Shown here: piece by piece, positions 7,308-13,114 of the stretch
How positions within the stretch are numbered: the stretch's first letter is position 1
How the letters are laid out: each line of letters opens with the position of its first letter
From: Candidatus Woesearchaeota archaeon
GTDB lineage: Archaea > Nanobdellota > Nanobdellia > SCGC-AAA011-G17 > GW2011-AR18
Reading direction: 5' to 3'
DNA: 19,173 nt
Assembly (NCBI GenBank): GCA_018303515.1
Contig: JAGVXZ010000019.1
Coordinates: forward strand, 1 to 19,173
Made by a program: the position numbers and the translations under genes
The notes under the pieces: model-generated
The model's database searches: none
Seen by the model: only the letters and a program-made list of their open reading frames with translations
What the model was told of the DNA's origin: nothing

Positions 7308-7712
7308 TTATTCTTCCCTTGTTCGATCATCAAATCTTCTACTAGCTTCTCTGTAAACTTTAGCAAATGAAGGACAAACAACAATCCAGTCTTCACCAAA
7401 ACCAGCAATATCTCCCTCAATAGCATCACATGTTTTCTTCAGTTTATTAATAACTCTTTTCAACTCTATCAGATCTTTATCTTTTATCGCTTTAATATTA
7501 ATCAATCCAACAGTATAACCTGCCCTCAAAGAATCCAATATTGGTTTTATATCTGTAAAATCTTCTATAACAAAGGGTCTTATTTGAACCTTAGATTTTA
7601 CACCCCTTGAAGCTTCCGGATCAATCTCAATATAGTCATCATCAAACTCTTCAGGAACATCTTGAGTAAACCTTCCACTCAAAGCGCCCCTTAACTTATC
7701 CAAAACTGCCAT
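7308..7712 (-). CDS. sepF: Archaeal SepF cell-division protein
   Basis: SepF anchors FtsZ to the membrane. The C-terminal SepF domain is clear: VQIRPFVIEDFTDIKPILDS, AGYTVGLINIKAI, then IELKRVINKLKKTCDAIEGD and GEDWIVVCP. From the chosen start the protein is 134 residues and opens MAVLDKLRGALSGRF, a short amphipathic helix of the kind used as membrane-targeting sequence, followed by an acidic linker (PEEFDDDYIEID). A longer frame reaches an ATG at 7748, but its first codons coincide with the TATA box (7738-7745). The ATG at 7712 is 29.5 nt from that box, so I prefer it, with a leaderless transcript. An oligo-T tract follows the stop. Confidence 0.88.
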   Translation of the reverse strand: MAVLDKLRGALSGRFTQDVPEEFDDDYIEIDPEASRGVKSKVQIRPFVIEDFTDIKPILDSLRAGYTVGLINIKAIKDKDLIELKRVINKLKKTCDAIEGDIAGFGEDWIVVCPSFAKVYREASRRFDDRTREE

Positions 7713-7737
7713 TATACTAGAATAAGTAGAAAGCTTG

Positions 7738-7745
7738 TATTTAAA
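7738..7745 (-). promoter_or_regulatory. TATA box for SepF
   Basis: Minus-strand TTTAAATA, centre 29.5 nt from the ATG at 7712. It overlaps the alternative upstream start at 7748, which argues against that start. Confidence 0.55.
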
Positions 7746-7807
7746 CATTTCTGTAACCTTAACATAAACATTGAAATTATAATACTAGAGAAGGTATAAA
7801 TCCAAAA

Positions 7808-7817
7808 TTATATAAAG
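7808..7817 (+). promoter_or_regulatory. TATA box for tRNA-Cys
   Basis: TTATATAAAG is centred about 30 nt before the first tRNA base. A second AT-rich element (GGTATAAAT) lies just upstream at 7793-7801. Confidence 0.5.
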
Positions 7818-7842
7818 AATCTATTTAGTTTCAAAGTTTACT

Positions 7843-7913
7843 GCGGACGTAGCCAAGCGGTAAGGCAAGAGGCTGCAACCCTCTGATCCCAGGTTCAAAT
7901 CCTGGCGTTCGCT
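7843..7913 (+). tRNA. tRNA-Cys (anticodon GCA)
   Basis: A complete 71-nt cloverleaf. Acceptor GCGGACG (7843-7849) pairs with CGTTCGC (7906-7912), with one G-T pair. The D-stem is GCC/GGC. Anticodon stem AGAGG/CCTCT encloses CTGCAAC, with anticodon GCA at 7875-7877. T-stem CCAGG/CCTGG encloses TTCAAAT. The discriminator base is T7913, the identity base expected for tRNA-Cys. CCA is not encoded. There is no intron. A T-run follows directly (7914-7919) and would end transcription. The matching CysRS gene is 3.2 kb downstream. Confidence 0.95.
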
Positions 7914-7919
7914 TTTTTT
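7914..7919 (+). terminator. Oligo-T terminator of tRNA-Cys
   Basis: Six T bases directly after the discriminator base, typical of archaeal tRNA gene ends. Confidence 0.5.
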
Positions 7920-7958
7920 AAAAACAAATAATATAAATTTATTATTTTTTTATAAACT

Positions 7959-8252
7959 CTAAAATTTCCATAATTTATTCTTAAAATCCATGATCTTATT
8001 ATCCTTTACAATTACACCTTCACTTTGTAACAACTTTATTTTCTCATCAATATTTAATGCAAATCCACCTAAACTAGAATTAGACTTAACAACTCTATGA
8101 CATGGCACTATTGGTGCATAAGGATTTTTATTCAAAGCATTTCCTACAGCACGATAAGCTTTACAATTTAAAGAAATAGCTAATTCCTTATATGTAGTCA
8201 CGTAACCTTTAGGAACTTCTTTTAATTTTTGATAAACTTTCTCGCTGAACAT
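7959..8252 (-). CDS. O6-alkylguanine DNA alkyltransferase-family protein (active-site domain only)
   Basis: Suicidal repair protein that removes alkyl groups from guanine, or a close relative. The catalytic motif is PCHRV at 50-54, with Cys51 as acceptor. VPKGYVTTYKELA (13-25) and YRAVGNAL (33-40, including the arginine that flips the base) are the family's DNA-binding helix-turn-helix residues, and LGGF follows the active site. At 97 residues it is the C-terminal domain alone, without the N-terminal domain of Ogt. The frame continues to a TTG at 8273, but the ATG at 8252 is 27.5 nt from a TTCATAAA box (8276-8283), so I take the ATG. It is divergent from the HIT gene with interleaved promoters. 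Confidence 0.88.
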   Translation of the reverse strand: MFSEKVYQKLKEVPKGYVTTYKELAISLNCKAYRAVGNALNKNPYAPIVPCHRVVKSNSSLGGFALNIDEKIKLLQSEGVIVKDNKIMDFKNKLWKF

Positions 8253-8259
8253 ACAAAAC

Positions 8260-8283
8260 TTTATTAATTTCAATCTTTATGAA
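8260..8283. promoter_or_regulatory. Interleaved divergent promoters of the alkyltransferase and HIT genes
   Basis: TTTATTAA at 8260-8267 on the plus strand, preceded by ACAAAAC, is 27.5 nt from the HIT ATG at 8291. TTCATAAA on the minus strand (8276-8283) is 27.5 nt from the alkyltransferase ATG at 8252. The two core promoters overlap head to head in under 40 bp, so they may compete for TBP/TFB. Confidence 0.5.
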
Positions 8284-8290
8284 ACTTACT

Positions 8291-8713
8291 ATGAAAGAGT
8301 GTATTTTTTGTAAAATGGTACATGGAGAAATTAATATTAAAAAGATTTACGAAGATGAAAAAACTTTAGCATTTTTAGACCTTGCACCCGCATCACCTAA
8401 AGGCGGTCATATTTTAGTAATCCCAAAAAAACATTATAAGTTAATATATGAAATGTCACAAGAAGATTCTAATGCAATAATGGAAACTATAAAAAAAGTT
8501 TCAAAAGCAATCTTAAACTGGTCAGAAGGTTTAAACGTATTACAAAATAATGGGCATGTCTCAGGCCAAGCAGTATTTCATGCCCACTTTCATTTAATTC
8601 CAAGATTCGAAAATGATGGTATTGAAATTGAAAAATGGAGCCCAAGGAATTATAAAGATGGGGAAATGACTAAAATCCAACAACAAATCAAAACTCTTTT
8701 AAAAGAATCTTAA
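8291..8713 (+). CDS. HIT-family nucleotide hydrolase / transferase
   Basis: A histidine-triad protein acting on nucleotide conjugates such as Ap4A or AMP-lysine. The opening ECIFCKMVHGEI contains the C-x-x-C (Cys4, Cys7) common in this branch. The segment FLDLAPASPKGGHILVIPKKHY is the core sheet. The triad is H97-A-H99-F-H101-LIPR, preceded by NNGHVSGQAVF. The 140 residues are full length for the family. An upstream in-frame ATG at 8279 exists, but the ATG at 8291 fits the TATA spacing (27.5 nt) and the usual family N-terminus. Substrate cannot be told from sequence. The tRNA-Met promoter lies in its last codons. Confidence 0.92.
   Translation: MKECIFCKMVHGEINIKKIYEDEKTLAFLDLAPASPKGGHILVIPKKHYKLIYEMSQEDSNAIMETIKKVSKAILNWSEGLNVLQNNGHVSGQAVFHAHFHLIPRFENDGIEIEKWSPRNYKDGEMTKIQQQIKTLLKES
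8697..8704 (+). promoter_or_regulatory. TATA box for tRNA-Met, inside the end of the HIT gene
   Basis: TTTTAAAA is centred 27.5 nt before the first tRNA base (8728). It overlaps the last codons of the HIT coding region. Confidence 0.45.
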
Positions 8714-8727
8714 TTATCTTTTTCTAT

Positions 8728-8851
8728 GCCCATGTAGCATAGCCTGGCTATTGCGTCGGTCTCATAAGTTATGAGATTTGAGACTTTTTATAGTCAATGA
8801 TAAGAAAACTAAGAAAGCCGAAGGTCACGTGTTCAAATCACGTCATGGGCA
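8728..8851 (+). tRNA. Elongator tRNA-Met (CAT) with a 49-nt intron
   Basis: Acceptor GCCCATG (8728-8734) pairs fully with CATGGGC (8844-8850), discriminator A8851. The D-arm has a GCA/TGC stem and the AGCCTGGC loop typical of archaeal elongator tRNA-Met. Anticodon stem TCGGT (8756-8760) pairs with GCCGA (8817-8821). T-arm ACGTG/CACGT encloses TTCAAAT. The loop CTCATA is interrupted after position 37; removing 8767-8815 gives CTCATAA with anticodon CAT at 8763-8765 and a 75-nt tRNA. Because A bases flank both junctions, the cut site may shift by one. tRNA-Ile2 also has genomic CAT, but the acceptor and D-arm favour Met. CCA is not encoded. Confidence 0.93.
8767..8815 (+). other. tRNA-Met intron with relaxed bulge-helix-bulge junction
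   Basis: A 49-nt intron at position 37/38. The junction can form two three-base bulges (TA|A on the 5' side, AA|A on the 3' side) around a four-base helix CTCA/TAAG. One of its four pairs is C34 opposite A, so it is a relaxed motif. GTT/AAC continues beyond, and GACT/AGTC closes an inner hairpin. Removal would need the archaeal splicing endonuclease. Confidence 0.75.
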
Positions 8852-8853
8852 TG

Positions 8854-8863
8854 TTTTTATTTT
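8854..8863 (+). terminator. Oligo-T terminator of tRNA-Met
   Basis: TTTTTATTTT begins three bases after the tRNA 3' end. Confidence 0.45.
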
Positions 8864-8872
8864 ACAATAAAT

Positions 8873-8880
8873 TATTTAAA
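8873..8880 (+). promoter_or_regulatory. TATA box for the 89-residue gene
   Basis: TATTTAAA is centred 27.5 nt before the ATG at 8904, predicting a leaderless mRNA. It supports this small unknown gene as real. Confidence 0.5.
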
Positions 8881-8903
8881 CTATTTATAACAAGAAAACA
8901 AAA

Positions 8904-9173
8904 ATGAATATAAGAGTAGAATTTTTAAGCCATGTTTCTTTACAAGATTTTACAACAATCAATTCTGATGTACAAAGACTGGATAGAGAAATAATATCTC
9001 CTGAACCAGAACTAAGAAGGGTTATAGTCTTAGGAGGCGAAAGATGTTATCATGTAAAAGATTACTCAAAGGATGGAGATCTAATCAAAATTTCAATTTA
9101 TAAAATGAACAAAGTTCCTCAATTCGGAGAAGCTTATTATGAACATCCATATGAAGATTCTAATAGATTATAA
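8904..9173 (+). CDS. Unknown small protein (89 residues)
   Basis: I do not recognise this protein. It has no signal peptide or membrane segment. It looks like a small mixed alpha/beta fold: strands MNIRVEFL, RRVIVLGG, ERCYHVKDY and LIKISIYKM separated by polar turns, then an acidic aromatic tail. It has one cysteine and no metal-binding pattern. Support for it being a gene is the well-placed TATA box, an ATG at leaderless spacing, and amino-acid composition unlike random AT-rich sequence. It ends one base before the convergent unknown gene at 9175. Confidence 0.6.
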   Translation: MNIRVEFLSHVSLQDFTTINSDVQRLDREIISPEPELRRVIVLGGERCYHVKDYSKDGDLIKISIYKMNKVPQFGEAYYEHPYEDSNRL

Positions 9174-9174
9174 A

Positions 9175-9576
9175 TTAATATTTTGTAAAAACATCTTCAC
9201 TTAGATCATACGATAGCGACCCAACATGTTTTATTACATTTGATTTGCCACCTTCCCTATGAGCGATTATTCTATGGTGTTGTCCATGTGTTATAGGAAA
9301 TCTGCTTATATCTTCGATAGAAATGCTTATAGTATCAGGAGGAAGTATTAGAGCGTCAGAACCTACATATTTATAATAGCCATTTACTTTTCCCCAAGTA
9401 GTATACTTATGATCTACCACATAATCACCACTCTCCTGATCAAGTTGAATCCAAACAAATTTTCTTATTGTAACATCAAGACCATCTAAATTTCTTCCAA
9501 GATTTGACTTAGTCAGTTCTGAAGAACGGTTATGATCAGCATCAACCAACCAATCTAAGAATTTTTTAAAACCCAT
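9175..9576 (-). CDS. Unknown protein (133 residues)
   Basis: Not recognised. It begins MGFKKFLDWLVDADHNR, possibly an amphipathic helix, then a beta-rich body (VTIRKFVWIQLDQ, DYVVDHKYTTWGKV, YKYVGSDALILPP, ISISIEDISRF). A histidine-rich stretch, THGQHHRIIAHREGG, lies near residues 94-108; it could bind metal or phosphate, but no known motif fits. There is no membrane segment. The ATG is 26.5 nt from TTTTAAAA (9599-9606), which supports a leaderless real gene. It sits between SerRS (same strand, upstream in transcription) and the convergent 89-residue gene. Confidence 0.62.
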   Translation of the reverse strand: MGFKKFLDWLVDADHNRSSELTKSNLGRNLDGLDVTIRKFVWIQLDQESGDYVVDHKYTTWGKVNGYYKYVGSDALILPPDTISISIEDISRFPITHGQHHRIIAHREGGKSNVIKHVGSLSYDLSEDVFTKY

Positions 9577-9598
9577 AAATAAGATAAATACAATCTAC

Positions 9599-9606
9599 TT
9601 TTAAAA
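9599..9606 (-). promoter_or_regulatory. TATA box for the 133-residue gene
   Basis: TTTTAAAA, palindromic, is centred 26.5 nt from the ATG at 9576. It lies in the 60-bp gap after the SerRS stop. Confidence 0.5.
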
Positions 9607-9636
9607 CTATTGATCAAATAACCACACACCTTAAAA

Positions 9637-10887
9637 TTATTTAATTTCTTTAACTCCACCCATATAAGGTACTAGAACAGAAGGAACTTTAACAGTACCT
9701 TTAGTTGTTTGGTTATTCTCTAAAATAGCAACTAAAATCCTGGAAGTAGCAATACCTGTATTATTCAATGTATGTGGATAATAAACTTCTCCATGCCCTT
9801 CAACTTTAATTCCTAACTTCCTACTTTGAAAATCAGTTAAGTTACTGCATGACATAGTTTCAATATAATCATTCTTTCTAGAACTCCACACTTCAATATC
9901 AGCATACTTTGATTTCCAATCTCCAACTTCCTTAGCACCAAACTGAACGACCCGATAAGGTAATTTCAATTTCTTCAATAAGAAAGTAGAGTTCTTAAGA
10001 ATCTCTTCATACAACTTATCAGATTCAGAAGGATTACAAATTACAATCTGTTCAACTTTGTTAAATTGATGAGTTCTAAAAATTCCTTTTTCATCAATCC
10101 CATGAGCACCAATTTCTTTTCTAAAACACATTGAATAACCACATAGTTTCAAAGGTAGATCTTTTTCTCTTATGATTTCATTCATATACATTGCAATTAA
10201 AGGATGTTCAGAAGTTCCAATTAAATACAAATCTTCGCCTTCAATTTTATAAACGTGCTCTTTAAAGAAATCCATATCAATTACAGAATCACAAACTTTC
10301 TTACGTAACATTAAAGGAGGTTCAACATAAATAAATCCTTTTTTAGTTAGAACTTCAATTGCAAATTGTATTAAGGCCATATTTAATCTTGCTAACGAAC
10401 CTTTTAAATAATAAAATCCATTACCAGTAACTTTAGCAGAAGTCTCACAATCTAAAACACTTAATTTTTCTGCCAGTTCATAATGATTAACAGTTTTCTT
10501 CTTTTTAGGTTCACCCCATTTCTCTACTATTTTATTTTTAGTCCCTACAGACTTATCTAACAAATTAGGTAATTGATATAAGATTGAATCAATTCTTATT
10601 CTAAATGAATCTAATTCTTCATCAGTTTTACTTATTTTTTGAGGAATATCTTTCACATCTTTAATTTTTAATTTAAAGTCCTTTCCTTCTTTTCTTAATT
10701 TATTAATTTCAATTGTTAACTTATTTCTTAAAGCCCTTAAATCTTGATTTTCTTTTAATAATTTTAAATAGTCTTCATCTAACTTAAGAAGTTCATCCAC
10801 CAAATCTAATTTATTTAATTGCCCTCTTTTTTCTATATTTTTTTTGATTAAATCTACATTCTCACGTACAAATTTTAGTGTAAACAT
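9637..10887 (-). CDS. serS: Seryl-tRNA synthetase, common (bacterial/eukaryotic) type
   Basis: Class II enzyme charging tRNA-Ser. It is the widespread form, not the rare methanogen form. Residues 1 to about 115 make the long antiparallel coiled coil that grips the tRNA-Ser variable arm. The catalytic core includes GNGFYYLKGSLARLNMALIQFA, LIGTSEHPLIAMY and motif 2 (CFRKEIGAHGIDEKGIFRTH, QFNKVEQ). The segment IETMSCSNLTDFQSRKLGI follows, then motif 3 (HTLNNTGIATSRILVAILEN). The end is VLVPYMGG. At 416 residues it is full length. The ATG lies 26.5 nt from TTTATATA (10910-10917), with no Shine-Dalgarno site. Confidence 0.95.
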   Translation of the reverse strand: MFTLKFVRENVDLIKKNIEKRGQLNKLDLVDELLKLDEDYLKLLKENQDLRALRNKLTIEINKLRKEGKDFKLKIKDVKDIPQKISKTDEELDSFRIRIDSILYQLPNLLDKSVGTKNKIVEKWGEPKKKKTVNHYELAEKLSVLDCETSAKVTGNGFYYLKGSLARLNMALIQFAIEVLTKKGFIYVEPPLMLRKKVCDSVIDMDFFKEHVYKIEGEDLYLIGTSEHPLIAMYMNEIIREKDLPLKLCGYSMCFRKEIGAHGIDEKGIFRTHQFNKVEQIVICNPSESDKLYEEILKNSTFLLKKLKLPYRVVQFGAKEVGDWKSKYADIEVWSSRKNDYIETMSCSNLTDFQSRKLGIKVEGHGEVYYPHTLNNTGIATSRILVAILENNQTTKGTVKVPSVLVPYMGGVKEIK

Positions 10888-10909
10888 ATTACATTTTAAA
10901 TTTGTGATA

Positions 10910-10917
10910 TTTATATA
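10910..10917 (-). promoter_or_regulatory. TATA box for SerRS
   Basis: Minus-strand TATATAAA preceded by AAAACC, centred 26.5 nt from the ATG at 10887. This is one of the strongest core promoters in the window. The rest of the 177-bp gap to CysRS holds an AT-rich element (TTATAATTATAAA, 10963-10975) and a weak 6-bp inverted repeat (11040-11055). Confidence 0.6.
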
Positions 10918-11064
10918 GGTTTTGATAGAAAAAAACTCTTGATTAATTTTATTTCCAGAGAGTTATAATTATAAACAAGTGTTTTTAGATCCTTCAAATA
11001 GAGAGAACAGATTAAAAGAAGATAACCGAAAGAATAAAAAAGTAAAAAATTACTTCAAAAACAA

Positions 11065-12414
11065 ATGGTATTAAAACTTTATAACACATTAACAAGAAAA
11101 AAAGAGATTTTCAAACCTTTAAACGGAACTAAAGTAAATATGTTTACATGTGGAATCACTCCATATGATCATTCACACATAGGACATTCAAGAGTAGCAG
11201 TTACATATGATTTATTAGCAAAATATCTAAAATACAAAGGTTACAAGGTATTTTACTTACAAAATATAACTGATATAGATGATAAAATTATTAAAAGAGC
11301 AAACGAAACAGGAGAAAACTGGAAAGAAATCCCAAAGAAATATTTCAAAGAATATAAAGAACTATGTAAAAAAATGAATGTTACTGCGGTTAATAAATAC
11401 GCACCAGCAACAAATTATATCAAAGAAATAATTTCACAAGTCAAAAGACTAAAAGAAAATGGTCTAACATATGAACTTGAAGATGGGATCTATTTTGATA
11501 TTTCTAAATTCAAAGATTACGGAAAACTTTCACAACAACCAAGAGAAAAGACAAAAAGAAGAATAAAAAATGATAAAAAAATGAACGAAGGAGATTTTGT
11601 TTTATGGAAATTCAAAAAAGAAGGAGAACCATTCTGGAAAGCAAAGATTGGAAATGGAAGGCCAGGTTGGCACATTGAAGATACTGCAATAACAGAAAAA
11701 GAACTAGGAGAACAATATGATCTACATGGAGGAGGACAAGATTTAATCTTCCCACACCATGAAGCTGAAATTGCACAGATGGAAGGAATAACAGGAAAAA
11801 AACCTTTTGTTAAATACTGGATCCACAATGCTTTTGTACAGATTAATAAAACAAAAATGTCTAAATCTTTAAACAATTTTTTCACAATAAAAGAAGTATT
11901 AGAAAAACATGATCCATTAATATTAAGATACGCTTTAATTTCAACACATCACAGATCACCCATAAACTTTTCAGAAGAATTGTTAACAACAGCACAGAAT
12001 AGTTTAGATAGAATAAACGAATTCATAACAAACTTACAAAATACAAAAGGAAAAAAAGAAATAAAAGTAGAGAAATATGAAAAACAATTTGAAAATGCAA
12101 TGGATGATGATTTAAACATTTCTGAAGCACTAGCAGTAATTTTCAACTTAATCAAAGACACTAATAAAATATTAGATCAGTTATCAAATAATAATGCAAA
12201 GAACATTTTGAAACTACTAAAGAAATTCAATTCCACTTTAGGAATAATCAATTTCAAACAAGAAACTATACCAAAACAGATAAAAGAATTATTTAAAGAA
12301 AGAGAAGAATCGAGAAAAAACAAAGATTACAATAATGCAGATAAATTAAGAGATAAAATAAAAGAATTAGGTTATCAAATTGATGATAAAAGAAATATGA
12401 TTAAAAAAATCTAA
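11065..12414 (+). CDS. cysS: Cysteinyl-tRNA synthetase
   Basis: Class I enzyme charging tRNA-Cys. The HIGH motif is H38-I-G-H41 in DHSHIGHSR, and KMSKS is at 264-268. The N-terminal strand FTCGITPYD supplies zinc ligand Cys29. The expected second cysteine, usually in GWHIEC, is replaced by Asp206 in GWHIEDTAI. The remaining ligand region HGGGQDLIFPHHEAEIAQME is intact (His231, Glu235). The DALR-type helical domain and the C-terminal REESRKNKDYNNADKLRDKI segment are present, so the 449 residues are complete. No Shine-Dalgarno site precedes the ATG. The nearest TATA-like sequence at 27 nt is only an A-rich tract, so the promoter is unclear. It ends with a four-base convergent overlap with the next gene. 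Confidence 0.95.
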   Translation: MVLKLYNTLTRKKEIFKPLNGTKVNMFTCGITPYDHSHIGHSRVAVTYDLLAKYLKYKGYKVFYLQNITDIDDKIIKRANETGENWKEIPKKYFKEYKELCKKMNVTAVNKYAPATNYIKEIISQVKRLKENGLTYELEDGIYFDISKFKDYGKLSQQPREKTKRRIKNDKKMNEGDFVLWKFKKEGEPFWKAKIGNGRPGWHIEDTAITEKELGEQYDLHGGGQDLIFPHHEAEIAQMEGITGKKPFVKYWIHNAFVQINKTKMSKSLNNFFTIKEVLEKHDPLILRYALISTHHRSPINFSEELLTTAQNSLDRINEFITNLQNTKGKKEIKVEKYEKQFENAMDDDLNISEALAVIFNLIKDTNKILDQLSNNNAKNILKLLKKFNSTLGIINFKQETIPKQIKELFKEREESRKNKDYNNADKLRDKIKELGYQIDDKRNMIKKI

Positions 12415-12995
12415 GCAATTTTTAAAAAATCATTCAAATCACAAATTTCTGGAAAACTATCCGCCTTGCGTAAACCATATTCAACTTCTCCAGCTATAAC
12501 AGTAATTTTCTCTTCCAACGTTCGTAGATTTGACATTTTAGAAGACTTTGGAAACCTATAACATTTTACCAAATCAGCTCCAACCAAAACATGTGCCCTC
12601 GGATCTTTTTCTTTTTTAGGATCAAATAACTTTACTTTATAACTATCACCAAAAAGACTAGCTCCAGAAACCCTATAAATTCCAAGAACCCAATCAGAAC
12701 CTAAAAAACTATACTTCTCTAAAACTTCATCCCCACTTGGTCTCCTAACAGGATCATAATCACTTTGATCTAAATCATGTTCAAATATTCCCCCCTCATT
12801 AAGACTACTTAACTGTTGCCTCAGTTTAAAATTCCAAGGGAGAGTACTGCCATCCCCAGGAGCAATATATTTTCTAATAATCCTAACATTTGGATGAGGT
12901 AATGGATCTTCACTATCTACATTCATATCACAAATCCTCAGATCATATTCTTTTGTTATATAATCCCAATAAAGCAATGCAAAAACTTCTTTCAT
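12411..12995 (-). CDS. Unknown protein (194 residues)
   Basis: Not recognised. From the preferred ATG (12995) it reads MKEVFALLYWDYITKEYDL, a likely beta-hairpin start. A charged, proline-containing region follows (DPLPHPNVRIIRKYIAPGDG), then a compact stretch with FLGSDWVLGIYRV and YKVKLFDPKKEKDP. Near the end a helix (LRTLEEKITVIAGEVEYGL) precedes the acidic tail. The frame extends to a TTG at 13040, which would add a hydrophobic segment (NNLFIFILFAIY) resembling a signal anchor. Neither start has a Shine-Dalgarno site and both have only weak TATA-like sequence, so the choice is uncertain. It overlaps the CysRS stop by four bases in convergent orientation. Confidence 0.55.
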   Translation of the reverse strand: MKEVFALLYWDYITKEYDLRICDMNVDSEDPLPHPNVRIIRKYIAPGDGSTLPWNFKLRQQLSSLNEGGIFEHDLDQSDYDPVRRPSGDEVLEKYSFLGSDWVLGIYRVSGASLFGDSYKVKLFDPKKEKDPRAHVLVGADLVKCYRFPKSSKMSNLRTLEEKITVIAGEVEYGLRKADSFPEICDLNDFLKIA

Positions 12996-13114
12996 ATAAA
13001 TAGCAAATAGAATAAAAATAAAAAGATTGTTATCAAACAATTATCATTTATCTTAAACATTAAACTATACTTTTAAATTTTGTTTCAATAACTTCAATAC
13101 TTTAAAAGTTTTAA

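Noticed and set aside
7713..7748. Twelve-codon N-terminal extension of SepF from ATG 7748
   Set aside because: These codons coincide with the TATA box, and the protein from 7712 starts with a typical membrane-targeting helix.
8279..8290. Upstream ATG (8279) for the HIT gene
   Set aside because: It is only 15.5 nt from the TATA centre, while ATG 8291 is 27.5 nt away and matches the usual HIT N-terminus.
11040..11055. Inverted repeat AAGTAA/TTACTT just before the CysRS start, considered as a regulatory hairpin
   Set aside because: Only six weak A/T-rich pairs with a four-A loop; expected by chance in this composition, and tRNA-sensing T-boxes are bacterial.
11517..11885. Minus-strand open frame inside CysRS
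   Set aside because: Cys/Ser/Phe-rich antisense shadow of a well-conserved synthetase.
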